DNA of 64,000 nt from Salvia splendens (taxonomy: Eukaryota > Streptophyta > Magnoliopsida > Lamiales > Lamiaceae), in contig NC_056048.1 of the NCBI RefSeq assembly GCF_004379255.2, forward strand, positions 12,671,197 through 12,735,196, given 5' to 3'. A program made the translations under genes and the position numbers. The notes under the pieces were generated by a model. It did no database searches, was not told the DNA's origin, and worked only from the letters and a program-made list of their open reading frames with translations. Within the stretch, counting starts at the first letter, position 1. The number at the start of each line of letters is the position of its first letter. This document shows, piece after piece, positions 8,926 to 18,463 of this stretch.

Positions 8926-10751
8926 ACCGTAATCGGAAGGCTGATAGTACCTTCAGGGCGGGTGTCTTCCTGGGCGAAACTTTTCAGAGGAAGTGGGGCC
9001 GGACTGAGCCGAGCTGGATCCACTTCCAGTTTATCAAAACATTCTTTAAAAAGAATGCTAACCGACGCTCCTGTATCCACAAACACTCTGTGGATCAGTT
9101 TGTTTGCCACTCCGGCTTGAATGACAATCGCGTCTTGATGAGGAGAAATGGCCGGGACGGGATCTGCATCTGAAAACGTGATTACTTCCTCCTTCTTCAG
9201 CCTTTTATGCATAGGCTCCTCTCGATTGACGCCTCTGCGTTCTGCTTTTGGAGACGACTTAGTCTTCCCGGCTGGGAGAGCGTCAATAGTCTGGATTACT
9301 CCGTCATATTGCGGCTCGTCATTGTCTTCGGGATCCTGTTGCCTTTTAGGATCCTGAGGAGCGCAGTTCGCACCTCTCTGTTTCTTATTCTTCTTCGGCA
9401 GCTTGCTTTGGTATTTTTTTAACGTCCCTGCTTTCACAAGAACATCAATACCTGCTGCCAAATTTCGGCACTCCTCGGTATCGTGACCGTGGTCTTGATG
9501 GTAGGAGCAGTACGTATCCTGACTTCGGCGCGTGGCTGATTTCGTCATCCGCTTTGGTTTTTCGAACATATCAGAATGCAGTTCGAAAATTTCCGCTCTC
9601 GACTTGTTAAATGGTACGAACTGAGCGGGCGGTTTCTCAAGATCGAGACGTGGTCCCAATCTGCCTTGTACCGGTGCCCTTTGAATTCTTTCAAAAGGAG
9701 TTCGGCGAGGAAGCCCCTGATCGCTATGATCGGGCTTCTTTTTGTCTCCTCTGGATGAGCTGTCTAAAGACCGTTTTCGACGGTCTGCCTCATCGGCACG
9801 AGAAAACTGGTCCGCAATGTCCCACATCTCTTGAGCTGTTTGCGGACTGCACTCAACGAGCTTTCTGTAGAGAGCTCCGGGCAGAATTCCATTTTGGAAT
9901 GCCGAAATGACAAGTAGATCATTGAGATCATCTACTTGTAGGCATTCCTTGTGGAATCTCGTCATGAAGTCGCTAATTTTTTCATCGCGACCTTGACGTA
10001 TAGAAAGCAGCTGAGCCGAAGTGATTCGGGCTTCCGCTTTCTGGAAGAATCTCCTGTGAAAAGCATCCATTAGATCTCTGTAAGACCTAATGCTCCCTTG
10101 AGGGAGGCTGTCAAACCACCTTCTTGCGTTCCCGATAAGCAGCTCGGGAAACAGCTTACACATGTGAACCTCATTGAGACCTTGGTTCGCCATATTATAC
10201 TGATAGCGTCCCAGGAAATCATGAGGATCCACTAACCCGTCATAAGTCATTGACGGAGTTCGGTAATTCTGTGGCAATGGAGTTCGGGTGATATCATCCG
10301 AAAATGGAGTCTTCAGCGCTCCATACATGGCGAATCCGACATCTCTTCGGTATGGTGGAGATGGAGTTCTCCTGTGATTTCGGTACCGAGGAGGAACAGG
10401 AACATGTCGGTGGTGAGGATTCTTTCTCCTGGAAGGTGCGACACTACTGCGGTAGTGACTTTCATGTCTGGAGGGGGAGGGAGAATCCGCCGTTTTCTCC
10501 TCCGGCTTCTGGCTCTTTTGCAGGAATGTTAAGAACTCATCCTGCTTCTCAGCCAAGAACGACTTGACAGCCTCATTCAAAGCGAGCTGCTGGGGAGGCT
10601 CGGCGCGATGACTTTTTGAGTGGTTTGTTCCTTCACCGTGAGAACTGGAGGCAGATTTCTCCCGAGGCTGTTTTCCAGATCTATGGGCTGGACTAGCTTC
10701 CTCACGTTCGTCACGGACGGTAGTATGGGTATTATGTGATCTGGTATGCAT
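8895..10751 (-). CDS. gag: Tat gag with N-terminal part of protease
   Basis: 618 residues from the first ATG (10,751); a longer open frame upstream lacks an ATG. The N-terminus is Ser/His/Arg-rich and disordered. The retrotransposon gag domain lies at about residues 165-325, with RRWFDSLPQGSI and FHRRFFQKAE. A knuckle-like YCSYHQDHGHDTEECRNL motif is at 414-431, in the C-H-H-C form usual for Tat gags rather than CCHC. The aspartic protease motif VDTGAS is at 558-563. Gag packages element RNA in cytoplasmic particles, and the protease would mature the polyprotein. The frame ends at 8895 because of the break inside protease. It starts 59 bp downstream of the primer binding site. Similar N-terminal regions occur in other plant Tat gags. 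Confidence 0.9.
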   Translation of the reverse strand: MHTRSHNTHTTVRDEREEASPAHRSGKQPREKSASSSHGEGTNHSKSHRAEPPQQLALNEAVKSFLAEKQDEFLTFLQKSQKPEEKTADSPSPSRHESHYRSSVAPSRRKNPHHRHVPVPPRYRNHRRTPSPPYRRDVGFAMYGALKTPFSDDITRTPLPQNYRTPSMTYDGLVDPHDFLGRYQYNMANQGLNEVHMCKLFPELLIGNARRWFDSLPQGSIRSYRDLMDAFHRRFFQKAEARITSAQLLSIRQGRDEKISDFMTRFHKECLQVDDLNDLLVISAFQNGILPGALYRKLVECSPQTAQEMWDIADQFSRADEADRRKRSLDSSSRGDKKKPDHSDQGLPRRTPFERIQRAPVQGRLGPRLDLEKPPAQFVPFNKSRAEIFELHSDMFEKPKRMTKSATRRSQDTYCSYHQDHGHDTEECRNLAAGIDVLVKAGTLKKYQSKLPKKNKKQRGANCAPQDPKRQQDPEDNDEPQYDGVIQTIDALPAGKTKSSPKAERRGVNREEPMHKRLKKEEVITFSDADPVPAISPHQDAIVIQAGVANKLIHRVFVDTGASVSILFKECFDKLEVDPARLSPAPLPLKSFAQEDTRPEGTISLPITVGRAPLAPVR

Positions 10752-10809
10752 TTTTTGGTGGAAGAGGATCAAAAACTCGCTTTTATCAGAGTTTTGGTTT
10801 TCTGTCGAT

Positions 10810-10826
10810 TCCCACAGACGGCGCCA
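10810..10826 (-). other. Primer binding site of the Tat element
   Basis: Reading the minus strand, one base after the 5' LTR comes TGGCGCCGTCTGTGGGA. This is the characteristic plant Ty3/gypsy primer binding site that starts TGGCGCC. The class of priming tRNA cannot be fixed without a tRNA set; an arginine tRNA is reported for Ogre-type relatives, from memory. Confidence 0.85.
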
Positions 10827-10827
10827 G

Positions 10828-11538
10828 TGATGATGTGGCGAATTTTTGATGGGAATAAATGCAAGTAATAAATGATCACAACACGGGAAATTACGTGGTT
10901 CGATTTACTGAGGTAAATCTACGTCCACGGGAAGAAGAGAGGGCAAATTTGTATTGCTTGGTCTCGCTTACAGATTACAATACTGATTTGCTATAAGATT
11001 CAGGATCTAGAGAGCTTAACCCCTGTCTACCTGATCTAGGTTCTATTTATACATTGAACTAAGATCGTGGTTTGCAGCACCACTCACTAGATCGTGGATG
11101 GTTGATAACTGCTTAACACCACTAAATAGATCGTGGGTGTAATGGAGGTCGTGGAGATCCTGCATGGGTCCACTATCTCCTTGTTCGGTCGAACACTGAG
11201 ACCGAACTGCTGAACTTTGCCGATTAGCTTTTGCCGATCTGAGAGTAGAGCTTGATTGGTTGGCTTTTACCGAGCTGTAGGCTGCGACCGAACTCTTTGG
11301 TTGTGCCGAACCGAACTCTTTGGTCATGCCGAACTGATACTCTTTCTTGGGTTTTGAGAGTAGAGCTTGATTGGTTGGCTTTTACCGAGCTGTAGGCTGC
11401 GACCGAACTCTTTGGTTGTGCCGAACCGAACTCTTTTGTCATGCCGAACTGATACTCTTTCTTGGGTTTTGGGCTGATGGGCCGTCACTGTTATTGGGCT
11501 CGCAACTAGGGTTTAGTTGTTTAGTTCGTACCCCATCA
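10828..11538 (-). repeat. 5' LTR of the Tat element (right copy)
   Basis: 711 bp, beginning TGATGATGTGG and ending CCCCATCA on the plus strand, same structure as the left copy including the 115-bp tandem duplication. The presumed promoter for gag-pol is the TATA box at 11,043-11,051, which drives transcription toward lower coordinates. Confidence 0.95.
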
Positions 11539-11585
11539 GTATACATAATTATCTACCTCTATCTTGATTCTCGTAGTATATTTAT

Positions 11586-11793
11586 CTAATTTTATCCCTG
11601 AAACTATAATTTTATACCCTGAAATCATCATTTTATCAAGTGTAACTATCATTTTACCTTCTGAAACTATCATTTTATCCCCTGAAACTATCATTTTATC
11701 CCTGAAACCATCATTTTATCAAGTGCAACTATCATTTTACCTTCTGAAACTATCATTTTATCCCTTGAAACCATCATTTTATAACATTTTTAT
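11586..11793. repeat. 21-bp tandem word array (right part of E0, copy 1)
   Basis: About ten units with core ACTATCATTTTATC, spaced about 21 bp apart, including a variant carrying AAGTGCAACTATC. It is the same repeat and orientation as 81-222, on the other side of the retrotransposon. 11,794-12,090 after it is AT-rich and featureless. Confidence 0.85.
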
Positions 11794-12089
11794 CTAATAG
11801 AAAAGCTATATTCCCAAATAGTAATCCGGCCTAATAATATAGTACTATTGCTCTAAATATTGAAAGTGAGAACTAACTTAAATTAAAAAAGAATAGTACA
11901 CGTATTTGTGGATCTGACCACAAAAAAGGAAGGTAATTAATAAGTAAATAATTTGGATCAGCAAATATCCTAACCTATTAGTTGAATTGAAATATACAGA
12001 TTTCGCTTTGATTTTGTATTTTACATGATTTTAAAAAAAAAATATTCTAAATGCGTTTTTTACATTGTTTACGTGGCTCGCTGGCCGCA

Positions 12090-12245
12090 GGAATCGAAAT
12101 ACTACTTTGTTAATTCCTCGACGGAGCTCACCTCTGGCAAGAGGAGAAGAGACGGAGAGATAGAGAACCGAGAGCAAGGGAGAGGGCCAAAAGAGGATAG
12201 TGATGGGACGCCGGCAACGGCGCTGAAGCCGCCGTGAATTTGACG
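12090..12245. other. GC-rich, possibly captured gene fragment
   Basis: A purine-rich segment with CGGCAACGGCGCTGAAGCCG. A near-identical stretch occurs at about 40,815-40,855, in a different context. This suggests a fragment of a host 5' region carried by transposons. No protein family is recognised. Confidence 0.35.
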
Positions 12246-12251
12246 GAGAGA

Positions 12252-12325
12252 GAGGAGGAAGAAGAAGAAGAAGAAGAAGAAGAAGAAGAAGAAGAAGAAG
12301 AAGAAGAAGAAGAAGAAGAAGAAGA
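12252..12325. repeat. (GAA)n microsatellite
   Basis: About 23-24 uninterrupted GAA/AAG units. Confidence 0.95.
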
Positions 12326-12363
12326 GAGGGATTTGGAGTGCTTTGAATCGCTTCTCAGTGTTG

Positions 12364-12660
12364 GTTAGGTTTATTGCATAGAATGATTGTTTTTGCCGAA
12401 TAGAATGATACTCTGAGTTGATAAAATGATACTTTTGACTGAATGATAAAATGATATATGTTAGGTTTATTGCATAGAATGATAGATTTGCCGGATAGAA
12501 TGATACTCTGAGTTGATAAAATGATACTTTGACTGATAAAATGATAAAATGATATATGTTAGGTTTATTGCATAGAATGATAGTTTTGCCGGATAGAATG
12601 ATACTCTGAGTTGATAAAATTATACTTTTGACTGATAAAATGATAAAATGATACTTAAAT
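12364..12660. repeat. 97-bp tandem repeat x 3 built of 21-bp words
   Basis: Three copies start with GTTAGGTTTATTGC at 12,364, 12,460 and 12,558. Inside each copy the word A(G/A)AATGATA recurs every 21 bp. AAAATGATA is the reverse complement of the word in the arrays at 81 and 11,586, so E0 carries oppositely oriented word arrays. 12,661-12,959 continues with scattered GAGCGAAAT words and the element end. Confidence 0.85.
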
Positions 12661-12956
12661 AAGATTTTACGTATTTAATTGAGCGAAATTTGTATATCAT
12701 GGGAAATAAGATTTTACGTATAACTGAACCTCATACATCTGTATATCATGGGAAATAAATGAGCGAAATTTGGATACGTAAATTTTATCATGAGCGAAAT
12801 TCAGAAATTAAATAAGCGAAATGACATATTTACCCTCTGCGCCTTTTTTTATGAAGGAAAGCTAAGTTTGAATCTAGACCACGTGATTTTAAAAATGTGT
12901 GATCCAGATTTAGTTATAGGGTTATTACGAAAATTGGGGTTATTATTATAATGCAC

Positions 12957-12959
<3 letters not shown>

Positions 12960-13006
<47 letters not shown>
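12960..13006. repeat. (TA)n junction between E0 and A1
   Basis: 47 bp of pure alternating TA, with element termini abutting on both sides. Confidence 0.95.
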
Positions 13007-13008
<2 letters not shown>

Positions 13009-16000
13009 TCCCCTTATATGCACAACACCTTCTTAGTGTAGAACTAGAGACCAAATATTAACCATTGGATTTAAAGTTTAATGGAAAAGATGAGATAGAA
13101 GTATATGTCATTTTCCTCATTCATCCGGTGATTTAATTACTTCATCCAAGGGATATTTTAGTCATTATGCTATTTAGGTCAAAATGAATCATAATTTTAG
13201 GGTGAATTAATTTCACCCATTTCTCTTCTCGCTTCCAATTTTCACAGCCACACTTTCTTCTCCCACTACTCCATTCTCACAACGACACCGACGATTCAGA
13301 GAGCTCCGCCTGCCATTCGTCTTCACCATCCAATTCAATCCCTTCGTCTCCTTCTTATCCATAGCTATCATAGGATTCTTACCATGGTTGACACGAAGCA
13401 GACCAAAATCAAAGGTATTTGTTGTGTTCTACACTTTTAGTCATTCTAGGAAAACACAACATACTAATTATTCTGAAACTTTGGTTTAAGATCAGCAGCA
13501 TGTTGTATTCGAAAGCTGCGTCTGGTTATTTTATTTTAGATACTTAAAATTATATATTTTTTTCAAATTTTTACTGTTTTGGTTATTAATTATGCATTTC
13601 TCTGTGATCTGCAAAATATTTTTCGAATCTTTTGATTTGTAAATTTGCTTCATCTTAATTTTGTAATGTGAATTGATTGCAGTATAAAATGAAGCGATTT
13701 CATAGAAACGTGAATAAATTATATCATTCTATGAAGTTATTTGTATTAGTTTTTCAAATTAGATTCAGTTTAACATAAAATGTTTTCATATTTGGGTGAA
13801 CTTGTTACATTATAAGATGAAGAAAGGTGTTTATTAGATGAAGAAATCCAGTATGTTGTAACTGAATTTGGTTTGTGATGAGATGTAGATATGTCTAGAT
13901 ATTTGGTATGTCGTAACTGAATTAATTTTACTAGAATGTATTTGCGGTAAGTTATGATGTTATGTGGTGAAAGTTGATTATTTGATGAAGTGATTGGTCT
14001 GGATATTTGGTGTTGATGTATTTGTGATGAGTTCTGAATGTAGATATGTCTTGTTTTGTTAGGAAGTTGCTTATGCAAAGAATTTCATAAGTTTTGCAAA
14101 TATCTAATGTAATGGAATGAAGTAGTAACATTATTGAATGAACTTAATACTGATTAATATGAAATGCTAATATGAACTGTATCGTTTGCACAAGTATATG
14201 AAGAATTGTACTTATTATGAACTAAATAACCTAGTTATGAAGTAATAACATGAACGAATGAAATTAAATACTTGTTGAATGAAGATTTGTGTTTGTTATG
14301 ATCTTTGACTAACAACAATTAGTTTTTATGTATCAATGTCTTGTTTTAAGTGCCACATAAAGGATACATCCAAGCATGATCGCAGATTTGTCAAATGAAG
14401 AAATAAAGGATATGTCCATGCATGGTCGTAGATATGCCATATGCCACAAGGAATTCCGACAAGATACATGATTCAAGGAATTTCGACAAGATACATGAAG
14501 AAGAAGAAGTGATGAGTTGTTTTGTTAACATTCGTTTTGTTAGTGTTTTGATTTTTAAAATTGTCATGATACATTTATTTCTTTGTAATTTATTACTTCA
14601 TTCTAGTAGGTTTATTCCAGTAGTTTGTTACTTTATTCCATTTTGTATTTGAATTATTTAATTTTTTTGCAAACTTTAAAGCGAATAGATTGTGTGAAGT
14701 ATTACATTATTAGATGAAGTGATTTGATTCAAATTTGGTTTGTTTCAAATTTGGATTTTGGGAAGATTCAAATTAGAATATGAAGTTATTATATTACAAG
14801 ATGAAGTAATAAAAGTATAAGATGAATTTGTTACATTATAAGATATAATGCTTTCTTTCAAATTTGAGTCATCTCAAATTTGGTTCATTTTAGCTGACGT
14901 ATTTCCAAGTTCGGTTGAAGTTATAACATTATAAGATGAAGTGGTTAGGGTATTAGATGAAGTTTTAGGATTATAAGATGAAGTAATTTGTTTCATATTT
15001 GGTTCATTTTTTAGGATGAAGTTATAACATTATAAGATGAAGATAATACTTTATAAAATTTGAATGACCGACATCAATCGTAGTCTAATTATCTAACCAT
15101 GAAACACAATAGTAAATGTTCTTCATGGCAAAATGAAATAAATTCATAACATAGGCGTTTCAATTAAAACTAAATGGTCTTCACGTTGTATTCGCCTTCT
15201 CTTTAATCTTGTCGCAGTTCTTTGAATCATGGTGACCAACCTCATGACATTTGGCACATATACGACTAGGCTTTAATATCATATGACCAATATTTATAAA
15301 TATCTAACAAATATATTGGTTCATTTTAGCAAGACAATCATGTCTGTACAACATTCATATACAAGAAATGGTATCAGGACATATAAACAAGAATGGTTCA
15401 TCTCATACTTAATACAGTTCATTATTAAAGCAAAACAGTTCATTACAAAACAGGTGTGATTCTGGCGATGACCTTGAACAAATCCGGTTTGATTTTGCGG
15501 TAAGGAATTGCAAAATAGGTGTAATTTCGACGATTGCCTTGAGCATGTCTGGTGGGATCGGCGATAATCTTGAGCAGGTCCGGTTTGATCCCGGAGATGG
15601 CCTTGAGCATGTCTGGTGGGATCGGCGATGACCTTGAGCAGGTCCGGTTTGATCCCGGCGATTCATGTGTAAAATCAGTTTTGGGAGAATGATTGCTCGA
15701 GGCGTCCATTGATGTACCAGTAAAATCTGTTCTAGGCGTAGGGCTGCTTGAATCTTCCATTGAACGATGGAATGGTCTTAGAGATTTAATTGAGAAATAG
15801 AGATTACAGAGATTGTATTTTGATTTTGATCGAAAAGAAATCTTTGTTATATTTACATGGCTTGAATCATGGAAAAATTAATAACGCTGCATTACAAAAT
15901 TACAAAACCATCCTCAAGCCACTATTTTCGAAATATTTTAATAGATTTAGGTTTATTTGATATTAGTTGCTTGAATTAATTATGACCACAAGATTATCAA

Positions 16001-16064
16001 AATGGGTGGACAAGATTTGGTCTCTGGTTCGGTATTTAAAATTAGTTCGACATTGAATACAATC
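13007..16064. mobile_element. Unit A1: (TA)n-flanked MULE-derived element
   Basis: Starts GGTCCCCTTATATGC and ends TTGAATACAATC before a TA tract. Imperfect inverted ends share GAACTAGAGACCAAAT (A/C variants) about 30-50 bp inside each end. The interior has an ATG-containing exon-like leader (13,230-13,415, ending in a GT donor), an array of ATTATAAGATGAAGT words (about 13,750-15,060), and minus-strand coding remnants. These remnants are an N-terminal exon (15,760 to about 15,410, starting MEDSSS) and a CCHC zinc knuckle (CAKCHEVGHHDSKNC, about 15,265-15,190). A C-terminal knuckle of this type is typical of MULE/FAR1-like transposases. A1 is therefore probably a deletion derivative of such an element (inference). 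Confidence 0.7.
15180..15760 (-). pseudogene. Transposase-like remnant with CCHC zinc knuckle in A1
   Basis: On the minus strand an ATG at 15,760 opens a frame MEDSSSPTPRTDF, followed by short degenerate repeats containing GIKPDLLKIIADPT. Further down lies a separate frame with SRICAKCHEVGHHDSKNC, a complete C-x2-C-x4-H-x4-C knuckle. The catalytic core expected between the two is missing. The same pair of fragments is retained in A2 (about 19,900-20,345), with few substitutions in the knuckle. Confidence 0.5.
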
Positions 16065-16071
16065 ATATATA

Positions 16072-18440
16072 GGGTCATGATCTATGGCAAACACCTCTTA
16101 ACCATATAACTAGAGAACAAATAATAGCCACAAGATCAAAAAAATCAAGGGCTAATATTAATTTTTGAATTTAATGGGATATTAGCTCCCTCAATCACAA
16201 ATTTACTCCATAATAACAAGTCAGGGGTATTATGGTCATTGTACAGCGAATTAAATCCAATTTTGAAAATTGAATTCATTTAGCGTCTCGTCTTCTTCTC
16301 TCCTCCTCTCTTCTCCTCCTCTCGTTGGCGTCGCCGTCGCAGTAGCAGGAATCGGACGCTGAATTGGGGAAAAAGGCGTCGCTGGAGGTGGAATTGGATG
16401 CTAGAGATGAGCGAATCCAGGTTTTGGAAAGGATTGTGGAGAAATTAGAATGAGAAGATTTGGCGGAGGAGGAAATGCATAGGTGCTTTGATGAGAAGGA
16501 GATGGTGATTAGGGAGATCGGCGGAATCACGGTTGATCACATGTATCTCCTTGGATACGAATTAAATGTATAGGTGCTTTGATGATAGGTGCTTTGATGC
16601 ATAGGTGCAGTTGATGATATGAAATGCATAGGTGCTTTGATGATAGGAATTAAATGTATTTGTGTGAATAGTAAGCAGGCTGCTGTTGTTGGTTTAATGG
16701 ATTTGTATTCAATGAATTCGGCAAATTGATTTTCCGGCGAATGTGTGTAGAGAGAGAATCAGTGAACTGAATAGTTGATGTGTGTGTTTCTTTCCCACAT
16801 TAGTGAAGTAAAATTAGAAGTAAAAAACTGAATCATTCTAATAGTGATGATATTTTAAACAATAGTGAAGTAAAATGAGAATAAGAGTGATGTGTTTTGT
16901 AAACAAGAGTGAAGTAAAATCAGAACAAGAGTGATGTGTTTTGTGAACAGCAGTGAAATAAAATCAGAATAAGAGTGATGTGTTTTGTGAACAAGAGTGA
17001 AGTAAAATCAGAATAAGAGTGATGTGTTTTGTGAACAAGAGTGAAGTGAAATCAGAACAAGAGTGATGTGTTTTGTGAACAAGAGTGAAGTAAAATCATA
17101 CTAAGAGTGATGTGTTTTGTGAACAAGAGTGAAGTGAAATCAGAACAAGAGTGATGTGTTTTGTGAACAAGAGTGAAGTAAAATCATACTAAGAGTGATG
17201 TGTTTTGTAAATAACAGTGAAGTAAAATCGTAATAAGAGTGATGTGTTTTGTAAACAAGAGTGAAGTAAAAGAGTGATTTGTTTTGTAAACAAGAGTGAA
17301 GTAAAATCGGAATAAGAATGATGTGTTTTGTAAACAAGAGTGAAGTAAAATCAGAATAAGAGTGATGTGTTTTGTAAACAAGAGTGAAGTGTTTTCTGAA
17401 CAAGAGTGAAGTGTTTTCTGAACAAGAGTGAAGTGTTTTCTGAACAAGAGTGAAGTAAAATCAGAATAAGAGTGATGTGTTTTGTGAACAAGAGTGAAGT
17501 AAAAATCAGAATAAGAGTGATGTGTTTTGTGAACAATAGTGAAGTAAAATCAGAATAAGATTGATGTGTTTTGTGAACAAGAGTGAAGTGTTTTCTGAAC
17601 AAGAGTGAAGTGTTTTGTGAACAAGAGTGAAGTAAAATCAGAATAAGAGTGATGTGTTTTGTGAACAAGAGTGAAGTAAAATCAGAATAAGAGTGATGTG
17701 TTTTGTGAACAAGAGTGAAGTGTTTTCTGAACAAGAGTGAAGTGTTCTGTGAACAAGAGTGAAGTAAAATCAGAATAAGAGTGATGTGTTTTGTGAACAA
17801 GAGTGAAGTAAAATCATGCTAAGAGTGATGTGGTTTGTAAATAAGAGTGAAGTAAAATCAGAATAAGAGTGATGTGTTTTGAAAATCACAATGTATGATT
17901 TATGATGCAAACATTAGCATATACAGTAAAACCCAAATGTAATACATCCTTCATTTACTCGATCGTGTTATGAAAATTTATTAATTATCAAGGATCATTA
18001 CAATATATTTCTTGTATTTAAGTTCCCCACCTCAGATACAAATATAAACTGCAAGGGGACTTGCTCCACAGTCAAACCCAAATTTTACAGAAAAAATTGA
18101 AGAATAAAGAGTACAGGAACTGCCAAGCATTCAACTATTAAATTCACCCTATCCTCTGCAACCAAACACACCTAATTTCATCACAGATCATGGAATCGCG
18201 ATTTGGATGAAGTGATCAGATTTGGAAGGAAATTTGGAAGGAGATTTGATCGCAGATTGGAATGAGAAAGAAGAAAACTGCGTAATTGATCGCAGGTTTA
18301 AATCTCAAATGTAATTTCCAAAAATACCCTTCTCCTATTTTATATTATTAAACTAAATAATATTTGTTCCATTAAGATGTGTGGCTGAGATTTGTTCTCT
18401 AGTTATACACTTAAGATTAGTTATATCTTGATCACTACCC
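16072..18440. mobile_element. Unit B1: (TA)n-flanked element with 22-bp word array
   Basis: Ends are imperfect inverted repeats of about 60 bp: the left begins GGGTCATGATC and the right, inverted, GGGTAGTGATC. Both carry TATAACTAGAGAACAAAT. The left third holds a captured exon-like segment (16,270-16,560) whose plus frame is coiled-coil-like (LEVELDARDERIQVLERIVE) and interrupted by a stop. The middle is the satellite array 16,790-17,880. 17,881-18,440 is AT-rich without genes. B1 begins directly at the TA tract that ends A1. Confidence 0.7.
16790..17880. repeat. 22/44-bp tandem array of B1
   Basis: About 1.1 kb of 44-bp units formed from two 22-bp halves, GAGTGAAGTAAAATCAGAAT and GAGTGATGTGTTTTGTGAAC, plus occasional single-half variants. 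The long minus-strand frames here encode only the repeat. Confidence 0.95.
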
Positions 18441-18463
18441 TATATATATATATATATATATAT
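18441..18463. repeat. (TA)n junction between B1 and A2
   Basis: Pure TA tract flanked directly by the ACTACCC end of B1 and the GGTCCCC end of A2. Confidence 0.95.

Larger units (their letters stand above)
498..11538 (-). mobile_element. Complete Tat-lineage Ty3/gypsy LTR retrotransposon
   Basis: An 11,041-bp element in minus orientation. It is bounded by 711-bp LTRs starting TGATGATG and ending CCCCATCA on the plus strand, and flanked by a perfect 5-bp duplication GTATA (493-497 and 11,539-11,543). The order on the minus strand is 5' LTR, primer binding site, gag-protease, pol, a tandem-repeat-rich 3' region, polypurine tract, 3' LTR. Pol carries two RNase H domains, the second of the archaeal-like type, and has no chromodomain. 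The extra antisense coding region lies between pol and the 3' LTR. These three traits are known hallmarks of the plant Tat/Ogre/Retand group. I count 3 substitutions between the LTRs (0.4%), so the insertion is recent. One frame break in the protease and one amber codon are the only coding interruptions seen. Confidence 0.95.
1..12959. mobile_element. Older (TA)n-bounded element E0, split by the Tat retrotransposon
   Basis: Sequence on both sides of the LTR retrotransposon (1-497 and 11,539-12,959) looks like one older repetitive element. The same 21-bp word array, with core TATCATTTTAT, occurs at 81-222 and at 11,586-11,793, and its reverse complement recurs at 12,364-12,660. The right end (about 12,880-12,959) ends in a GGGGTGCATTATAAT-type terminus read on the minus strand, directly abutting a (TA)n tract, like the units that follow it. 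The left end is outside the window. Between the arrays lie a purine-rich GC segment (12,090-12,245), a GAA microsatellite and AT-rich sequence without recognisable genes. Assignment to a named superfamily is not possible from what is visible. Confidence 0.45.

Noticed and set aside
8895..8926. Programmed -1 frameshift between gag-protease and pol
   Set aside because: No slippery heptamer of the known type is present and the switch falls inside the protease domain, so a lesion or base-call error is preferred.
17140..17800. Long minus-strand open frames with a repeated HITLILILLHSC-like peptide
   Set aside because: Pure translation of the 22/44-bp array. The period is not a multiple of three across variants, and all frames look alike.
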